Shown here in pieces: positions 13,732-18,650 of a stretch of DNA of 21,536 nucleotides. Location of the stretch: contig SFPL01000109.1 in NCBI GenBank assembly GCA_004551905.1, positions 1 through 21,536 of the forward strand, in the 5' to 3' direction. A program made the position numbers and the translations under genes. Origin of the DNA: Lentisphaeraceae bacterium. GTDB lineage: Bacteria; Verrucomicrobiota; Kiritimatiellia; RFP12; UBA1067. Within the stretch, counting starts at the first letter, position 1; each line of letters starts with the position of its first letter. A model generated the notes under the pieces. That model saw nothing but the letters and a program-made list of their open reading frames with translations, did no database searches and was not told where the DNA came from.

Positions 13732-14963
13732 TACGGACCATTATGGAGCAAGCTGACGGAAAACAGTTGGACGGGAAAATGTCGTGTTGCGGCGACTGGC
13801 GGCTTGACTGCGAGATTGGACATGGTGCCTATGGCGTAGTCTATGCCGCGGTGAACTCCAAAGGCGAGCGGGCGGCGGTCAAGGTCTGCCTGCGCGAGAC
13901 CATCGGCGAGGAACGCTACGAGCGTGAGCTGCGCGGGGCGAGGCTGTATAGCGCGATTCCGCCGCAGGAGGGTCTTGTCCGGATGCTGGAGCTGGCGGAG
14001 GAGCAGTGGGGTTTCTATACGGTCATGGAGTTTGCGGATGACGAATTCGGGCAGGGAGTTTCCGGCGGCCGGGCTTATCGTCCAAAGACTCTCGCCAGTG
14101 TCATCGACGGCGAAAAAGCCCTGCCGCTCGACGTGTCCGTGAAGCTTGGCATTGCGCTCGCCAAAGGGCTTGAGACACTTCAGCGCCATCATCTGCTGCA
14201 CCGAGACATCAAGCCCGGGAATGTGATCTATGTCCGGGGTCGCCCTGTCCTCTCCGATCCGGGGCTTGTCGTCGAGGAGTCTCAGGCTGTATCGCTCGTC
14301 GGCACGCCGGGCTATGTTCCGCCGGAGAACTTTACGGATGCCGCCGGAGACATCTATAGCCTTGGCCTCACCCTGAAGGCGGCGAGTTTTGGTCGGAAAG
14401 TCGAGGATCTGGACAAGGGACCGGCGCAGGAGGCTGATACTGGGGCAAGTTTCTTCCCCGCCTGGTGGCGCATCCTCAACAAGGCGACTGATCCGACCCC
14501 ATCCTGCCGCTATCGGTCCGCCAAGGCGCTCCTAAAAGACCTTGAAAGATTGCAACGGCGGATTTGTATATGCGCCATTGCCAAGTCGCGTATCGCCAGG
14601 GTCTTGCTTTTGGTTTTTACAATTGCAGCGGTCGCCGTTGTTGTGTTGTTGGCATTCAGCATCAAAGATCCCAAAGATCAAATACGTGTTGATGTAGGCA
14701 ATTTGATTCAAGAAACCGTGGAAAAGGCGAGTGCCGCGCAAATGAGAAGAGCGTTCCGCGACACTTTCGGCGGCATAAGCGAAGAGGAGTTGGATTTTCT
14801 GGTGGATATTGATAAAAGAGAAACCTTTGGCGGCGCTGTTTCCAAGGAGGAAGAGGACAAAGCCCTAAAGATAAGGAGCAAGTATTTGGGTATAGACAAA
14901 ATGCGTGATGACATCGAGCGTTCCTTGAAAGAGGTGAAGAATGACCTACAGACACTTCAATAA
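13728..14963 (+). CDS. Membrane-anchored Hanks-type Ser/Thr protein kinase, probable sigma-factor regulator
   Basis: This is a 411-residue protein. The cytoplasmic kinase domain (about 24-275) has the P-loop IGHGAYGVV (31-38) and the ATP lysine K52 in AVKV. The catalytic loop is HRDIKPGN (158-165), the TPGYVPPE activation-end motif is at 193-200, and D208 lies in GDIYSLG. The metal-binding DFG is altered to D177-P-G, keeping the essential Asp. One membrane helix (about 292-311) is followed by a roughly 100-residue charged extracytoplasmic domain with lower GC than the rest. The GTG at 13728 is preferred (GTGA overlap with the previous stop, GGAGAAAAGG about eight bases upstream) over the ATG at 13743. 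Its end overlaps the ECF sigma gene by 23 bases, so it probably controls that sigma factor. Confidence 0.88.
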   Translation: MIRTIMEQADGKQLDGKMSCCGDWRLDCEIGHGAYGVVYAAVNSKGERAAVKVCLRETIGEERYERELRGARLYSAIPPQEGLVRMLELAEEQWGFYTVMEFADDEFGQGVSGGRAYRPKTLASVIDGEKALPLDVSVKLGIALAKGLETLQRHHLLHRDIKPGNVIYVRGRPVLSDPGLVVEESQAVSLVGTPGYVPPENFTDAAGDIYSLGLTLKAASFGRKVEDLDKGPAQEADTGASFFPAWWRILNKATDPTPSCRYRSAKALLKDLERLQRRICICAIAKSRIARVLLLVFTIAAVAVVVLLAFSIKDPKDQIRVDVGNLIQETVEKASAAQMRRAFRDTFGGISEEELDFLVDIDKRETFGGAVSKEEEDKALKIRSKYLGIDKMRDDIERSLKEVKNDLQTLQ

Positions 14964-15555
14964 CGAATCGACGCGCTCCAGCGTCATCAGGGCGGTCTCG
15001 GACACCGGCAATCAGGCCGCCTGGCAGCGGCTCTTCGACCTCTATGCGGGGTTTATCTTCTCCATCGCGCGCTCCAAGGGACTATCGGAGGATGACGCGG
15101 ACGACGTCTTGCAGGTCGTCTTCTCCGATCTCGCGCGGAACCTCCCGACGTTCCAGTACGACCGCGCGAAGGGCAAGTTCAGGTCGTACCTGACTGGACT
15201 CGTCCACTGGCGCGTCAAGGACAAGTTTCGGGAGAGGAACCGCGACGCCGCGCTGAAGGACGTCTTAGAGACGAAGCCTGGCGACGACAACGGCTTCTCC
15301 GAGCGCGAATGGCAGGCCGCCGCGCTGGAGGAGGCGCTGCGCCGCATCAAGCCGGAAGTCCGCCCCGACCACTACGCGGCGTTCGTGGCGAGCGCAGTCG
15401 ATGGGCAGGACACCGAGACGGTGATGAAGCTCTACGGTCTCTCGCGCGACAACCTTTACCAGATCCGCAACCGCCTCACCGCGAAGCTGCGCGAGGTCGT
15501 TGCCAAGGTCCTTGAAGAGATGGACTCTCCCGGTGCGCCCGGTCCTCGGCCTTGA
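14941..15555 (+). CDS. ECF-type RNA polymerase sigma factor (kinase-linked)
   Basis: This is a 204-residue protein. Region 2 is visible from WQRLFDLYAGFIFSIARSKG through the DDADDVLQVVF -10-recognition helix, and region 4 from EEALRRIKPEV to the helix-turn-helix LYGLSRDNLYQIRNRLTAKL. The start resembles the T-R-x-S-x-x-x-R opening of the PVC ECF sigma groups that are encoded beside Ser/Thr kinases. AGAGGTG lies six bases before the ATG, inside the kinase gene; the two genes overlap by 23 bases. The natural end appears to be near residue 195; the last nine residues (Pro/Gly-rich) read into the opposite-strand ligase gene. No anti-sigma gene is present, consistent with control by phosphorylation. 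Confidence 0.9.
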   Translation: MTYRHFNNESTRSSVIRAVSDTGNQAAWQRLFDLYAGFIFSIARSKGLSEDDADDVLQVVFSDLARNLPTFQYDRAKGKFRSYLTGLVHWRVKDKFRERNRDAALKDVLETKPGDDNGFSEREWQAAALEEALRRIKPEVRPDHYAAFVASAVDGQDTETVMKLYGLSRDNLYQIRNRLTAKLREVVAKVLEEMDSPGAPGPRP

Positions 15556-16444
15556 TCGCGTCTGCGACCATCGAGACGAGCCCATGTTCGTTCTTTTCGT
15601 CTAACCAAGCCCACTGCCCATTTGGGTTCAGCTCCAGGAACCACAGCTCGCCGTCCTTGCGGATGAAGTCGAAGCGCCCGAACCGGTAGCCCGTTTCGTC
15701 CATAAAGCCGCGTATCGCGCGCTCCTCCTCCGGCGTCAGCTCGCATCGCGGCCAGGCCCGGGGATGCTCCATGAGCGACTTGCGCGAGTCTTCTGCGCCG
15801 AACGAATTGCGCGGCGCGTTCGCCGCGTATGTCTTGCCGTCGACGTAGACAACCGTCACTTCCTCTTCGCCCTCGATCCGCTCCTGCACGAACCACGGAT
15901 AGGAGAGGTCGAGCGCGGCGGGATCGACTTCTTTGACGAAGAAAACCTTGCCTTCCCCGATAGACGTTTGCGTCATCGACTTCACCACCCATCTGCCGCG
16001 TTTGCACTCCTCGGGCAGCTTGCCATGGAAGAAGTGCCACTTGGCGACGCGGAAATATCTCTGTGCGACGAGTAGCTGCCGCAGTTTGCCGTATTTGTTG
16101 TCCTGAGAGCGAACGAGTGCGACGAGTCCACGATGCTGACATTCGCGGTAGAAGTCCCTCATTAGCTCGTCTGTTTCTTCTCGCCGCCAGTTCTCCACGC
16201 AGCCGTGTTTCGGCACGTCGATTAGGTCGAAGTACATCGGCTTGCGGAGATAGAATGAAGTAAAGGTTTTTTCGGTGATTTCTTTGCCGCAAGTTTTATC
16301 TGCAATGCTAAATCCGCCGTTGTGGAAATCCCATGCAAAGTCGTCCGGCTTGTCGATGTTGAAGCGCAGGACATCATTTGTGTCCAATTCCTTCATGACA
16401 ATGTCCGTGGTTTCGTCTTGGCTGAATGTGAATGTGAAAATCAT
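15476..16444 (-). CDS. ATP-grasp peptide ligase of the MvdD/GwsG (graspetide) type
   Basis: This is a 322-residue protein. The N-terminus (FTFSQDETTDIVMKEL then LRFNID) matches the start of graspetide maturases of the MvdC/MvdD and GwsG groups. Central ATP-grasp elements include N116-K117...K120 and K155 in RWVVKSMTQT. FVQERIEGEEEV lies near 186-196, and the metal end has FDFIRKDGELWFLELNPNGQ with E271 and N273. Such ligases activate Asp/Glu side chains in a precursor peptide with ATP and join them to Ser, Thr or Lys side chains. The gene follows the 42-residue precursor gene by 76 bases. The last 25 or so residues run beyond the family end and overlap the sigma factor gene by 80 bases, tail to tail. 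Confidence 0.85.
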   Translation of the reverse strand: MIFTFTFSQDETTDIVMKELDTNDVLRFNIDKPDDFAWDFHNGGFSIADKTCGKEITEKTFTSFYLRKPMYFDLIDVPKHGCVENWRREETDELMRDFYRECQHRGLVALVRSQDNKYGKLRQLLVAQRYFRVAKWHFFHGKLPEECKRGRWVVKSMTQTSIGEGKVFFVKEVDPAALDLSYPWFVQERIEGEEEVTVVYVDGKTYAANAPRNSFGAEDSRKSLMEHPRAWPRCELTPEEERAIRGFMDETGYRFGRFDFIRKDGELWFLELNPNGQWAWLDEKNEHGLVSMVADAIKAEDRAHRESPSLQGPWQRPRAASR

Positions 16445-16464
16445 GACTTCTCGTTGTTTAGTCG

Positions 16465-16498
16465 AAGCGTTGGGGCTGGCAATCCAGCCCCAACGCTT
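16465..16498 (-). repeat. Perfect 15-bp hairpin between precursor peptide and ligase genes
   Basis: AAGCGTTGGGGCTGG and its exact reverse complement are separated by four bases (16480-16483). On the minus strand it lies 22 bases after the precursor stop and about 20 bases before the ligase start. No T-run follows on either strand. A partial terminator or mRNA-stabilising stem that makes more precursor than ligase is the likely role. Confidence 0.7.
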
Positions 16499-16520
16499 AC
16501 TAGACTTTCAGTCTGGTTGT

Positions 16521-16649
16521 TTAGTAGGAGCTTTGATCGTCGGCGACTTGCGCCTGACCGCCGCTAATGCAGTACGTTGCATAAGTGCGCCAGTTGATGT
16601 TGTCGACTTTGACCGTGCTGATGTCGGTCGCGATGTCATTTGGTGTCAT
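16521..16649 (-). CDS. Candidate graspetide (RiPP) precursor peptide, 42 residues
   Basis: This short gene encodes 42 residues with an ATG at 16649 and TAA at 16521-16523. AAGGAA lies nine bases upstream in an A-rich leader, a strong ribosome-binding site. The N-terminal half (MTPNDIATDISTVKVDN) is acidic and looks like a leader. The C-terminal half has W20, T22, T25, C27, S29, then GG at 30-31, and ends with D37-D38 and S40-S41-Y42. Hydroxyl residues followed by an acidic pair are what an ATP-grasp ligase joins as side-chain esters. It lies 74 bases after the ABC exporter stop and 76 bases before the ligase, same strand, so the three form one operon. I recognise no known precursor family. 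The leader/core boundary is unknown; cleavage after GG is possible but the exporter has no peptidase domain. Confidence 0.75.
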   Translation of the reverse strand: MTPNDIATDISTVKVDNINWRTYATYCISGGQAQVADDQSSY

Positions 16650-16658
16650 TTTTGTTTT

Positions 16659-16682
16659 TTCCTTTTTGTTTTGGTTAACCAA
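16659..16682 (-). promoter_or_regulatory. A-rich leader with ribosome-binding site and TTGGTTAACCAA palindrome
   Basis: On the minus strand a perfect 12-bp palindrome, TTGGTTAACCAA (16671-16682), is followed by an A-rich stretch with the AAGGAA ribosome-binding site (16659-16664) of the precursor gene. The palindrome may be a protein-binding site. The leader closely resembles that of ntpK. Confidence 0.45.
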
Positions 16683-16723
16683 TGCAGCGGACACTCGCCC
16701 GCTACGTTCTTGTATACGGACGG

Positions 16724-18379
16724 CTATCCGGGAATCTGACAGGAAATTTTTTCGTCGCAGAGTTCGATTATGGCGGGGTCGTGGCTGACGACGAGGACTA
16801 TGTGTCCTGGCGCCAGCCGGCGCAGGAGTTTCCCGAAACCGGCGCGCGCCTCCGCGTCGAGATGGTTCGTCAATTCGTCGAGGACGAGGATGCCTGGCCG
16901 GCGGACGAGCGCGCGGGCAATCGCGAGGCGTTGCATCTCCCCGCCAGACAGGGACTGTCCCCCGAGTCCGACGCGCGTGTCGAGTCCGTCCGGGAGCCGT
17001 CCGACTACCTCCTTTGGCCCGCTCAGCGTCATTGCCTCGTCGATGTCGCTTGCCGTGAAGTCGGGATCCCGCAACGTGATGTTGTCGCGCACCGTGCCGG
17101 AGACGAGCAGGCTGTCCTGAAAGACGATCCCGAGCCTTCGCCGGAAGAACCCCTCGTTGAGTGCCGCGATGGGCGAGCCGTTGACGAGGATTTCGCCAGC
17201 CTGCGGCGCCAGCGCGGCGGTTGCCAGCCTGAGCAGGGTCGTTTTCCCGGAGCCGTTGGCGCCGACTATCGCGACGATTCTCCCGGCTCGGAAAGAGGCG
17301 GAGAAGTCCTTGACGACTGGCTTTGCGTCCGCGGCCGGATAGGCGAACGTGACGCCGCGGAACTCGACGCTCTCCACGGCGTCGACCCGGCGTCCACCGC
17401 GCCGCGGCGGCGCGTGGCCGAGGATTTCGTTCAGCGAGTCGACTCCCTCGCGAAGCGCCGCGGTCTCCGGCAGCAGCGAGACGATGCCCTGCACGGACTG
17501 CATCGCCGCGAGGAACAGCATCTGGTAGACCACGACGTCCCCGACCGGAATCGCGCCCCTGGCGGCGAGCGCGCCGGCCACGCCGAGGACGGCGATTTCC
17601 CCCATGACCATGGTTGCGCCGAGCAGTGCGCCGAACGCGACCGTCAGCCTGTCCATCGCGCAGTTGCCGTCCTTGAGCTCCTGCAGCGACTGCCGCGGCG
17701 CATCGGCGAAGCGGCGCTCGGCGTCGAGCGTGCGCAGGAAGGGGAGCGAGCGGAAGAAGTCGAAGAGCGCGGCAAATGCGCCGTCGCTCTTTGTGCGAAC
17801 GGAATGGGAGCTCGAAGCGAAGCGCCGCGCGAAGGGGACGAAGAGGAGGATTGCGAGCGGTATGAACGCCACGAAGGCGATTGAAAGCGCGGGCGAACGA
17901 GAGTGTAGCGCGACGCCGGCCGCAGCCATCGTGACGACGGCGGTCAGCAGCCGTGGGTAGAGTCCGCTCACGAACCCGCCGACTGCATACGCATCGCGCG
18001 TTAGCTTGGCGACGAGCGATCCATCGGCGAGCGACGAGAGCTCGGCGGGAGGAAAGTCCATGACGGCGGCGAGAACTCGCTCCTGGAGTCGTATCTCTAC
18101 CATCCTGGCGCGGGAGATGGCGAACCGCTTGAGGCAGGGCGTCAGAACGGCGCGGAGTGCCAGCAGCGCGGCGAGGACGGCGAACGGCGCAACCGGCGGC
18201 AGGCCGCCCACGAGCGCGTCTATGAAGCGCCCCATCGCGAAGGGGACGACGATGCCGACGACGGTCAGCCCAGCCAGTAGCGGCGAATAGACGAATGCGA
18301 CCGCCGGCGAAGACATCACCACCGCCGCGAGAAATCTCGTCCGCGCGAACTTCCTATTGCTATGCTTGTCAGTTTTCAT
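16724..18379 (-). CDS. ABC exporter (fused membrane and ATPase domains) of the RiPP cluster
   Basis: This is a 551-residue protein. About six membrane helices occupy residues 15-300 (ABC type-1 exporter fold), followed by the ATPase. Walker A is GANGSGKT near 373-380, the Q-loop is VFQDSLL, and the signature is LSGGE at 477-481. Walker B is ILVLDE followed by LTNHLD, and the switch histidine is in VVSHD. There is no N-terminal C39 peptidase domain, so it exports but should not cut a leader. The ATG at 18379 was chosen; a longer frame back to a TTG at 18451 lacks a ribosome-binding site and homologous-looking sequence. It is the first gene of the minus-strand operon, upstream of the precursor and ligase. 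A TATATG box lies eight bases before the ATG (18388-18393), a weak promoter candidate. Confidence 0.9.
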   Translation of the reverse strand: MKTDKHSNRKFARTRFLAAVVMSSPAVAFVYSPLLAGLTVVGIVVPFAMGRFIDALVGGLPPVAPFAVLAALLALRAVLTPCLKRFAISRARMVEIRLQERVLAAVMDFPPAELSSLADGSLVAKLTRDAYAVGGFVSGLYPRLLTAVVTMAAAGVALHSRSPALSIAFVAFIPLAILLFVPFARRFASSSHSVRTKSDGAFAALFDFFRSLPFLRTLDAERRFADAPRQSLQELKDGNCAMDRLTVAFGALLGATMVMGEIAVLGVAGALAARGAIPVGDVVVYQMLFLAAMQSVQGIVSLLPETAALREGVDSLNEILGHAPPRRGGRRVDAVESVEFRGVTFAYPAADAKPVVKDFSASFRAGRIVAIVGANGSGKTTLLRLATAALAPQAGEILVNGSPIAALNEGFFRRRLGIVFQDSLLVSGTVRDNITLRDPDFTASDIDEAMTLSGPKEVVGRLPDGLDTRVGLGGQSLSGGEMQRLAIARALVRRPGILVLDELTNHLDAEARAGFGKLLRRLAPGHIVLVVSHDPAIIELCDEKISCQIPG

Positions 18380-18443
18380 ACCATGCTCATATACGTCCAA
18401 TCCCCGCCAATCTGACGCCGATTGACAACTCGGCTCGTGCCCC

Positions 18444-18473
18444 TTGAGCAACTGCTGAGGATTGTGGTATAAT
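18444..18473 (+). promoter_or_regulatory. Promoter 1 of the large secreted protein gene
   Basis: A TTGAGC -35-like hexamer (18444-18449), an 18-base spacer and TGG-TATAAT (extended -10 at 18468-18473). Sixteen bases are identical to the TRL gene promoter. It lies in the 254-base gap between divergent genes (18380-18633). Confidence 0.75.
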
Positions 18474-18509
18474 ATGCAGTTGTTGGCGAGTAATAGCTGT
18501 AACTAAGGT

Positions 18510-18515
18510 ATAATT
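18510..18515 (+). promoter_or_regulatory. Second possible -10 box upstream of the large secreted protein
   Basis: GGTATAAT gives a second perfect TATAAT 42 bases downstream of the first, without a TGn extension or clear -35. It may be an alternative start or part of the leader. Confidence 0.4.
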
Positions 18516-18551
18516 CGCCAGAAAGGTGGGATTGTTAAATTCAATGTCGCA

Positions 18552-18650
18552 ATGACTTTGGACGAGGCTTTACGCGAGGCGGGGAGGCGTTTCGCGCAAG
18601 TCCGGCTTGCTCGCAAAAGGAAAGGTCAACACCATGAGCACATGGCGTAA
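18552..18650 (+). CDS. Possible 32-residue leader peptide overlapping the secreted-protein start
   Basis: This short frame begins MTLDEALREAG, is strongly basic in its second half, and ends at TAA 18648-18650. That is 14 bases inside the large gene in another frame. AAAGGTGGG lies about 22-30 bases upstream. Its ATG overlaps the stop of a three-codon frame (ATG TCG CAA TGA from 18544). It could couple translation to the downstream gene; a chance frame is equally possible. Confidence 0.3.
   Translation: MTLDEALREAGRRFAQVRLARKRKGQHHEHMA

Noticed and set aside
16501..16520. Short AGACT-TTC-AGTCT dyad after the precursor stop as a terminator
   Set aside because: Only five base pairs, no T-run; the adjacent 15-bp hairpin is a far stronger structure.
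16521..16649. Double-glycine leader cleavage of the precursor after G31 by the adjacent exporter
   Set aside because: The exporter has no N-terminal C39 peptidase domain, and cleavage there would remove T22, T25 and S29; kept only as a possibility if another protease acts.
18380..18451. N-terminal 24-residue extension of the ABC exporter from a TTG start
   Set aside because: No ribosome-binding site and no family-like sequence before MKTDKH; the ATG at 18379 is preferred.
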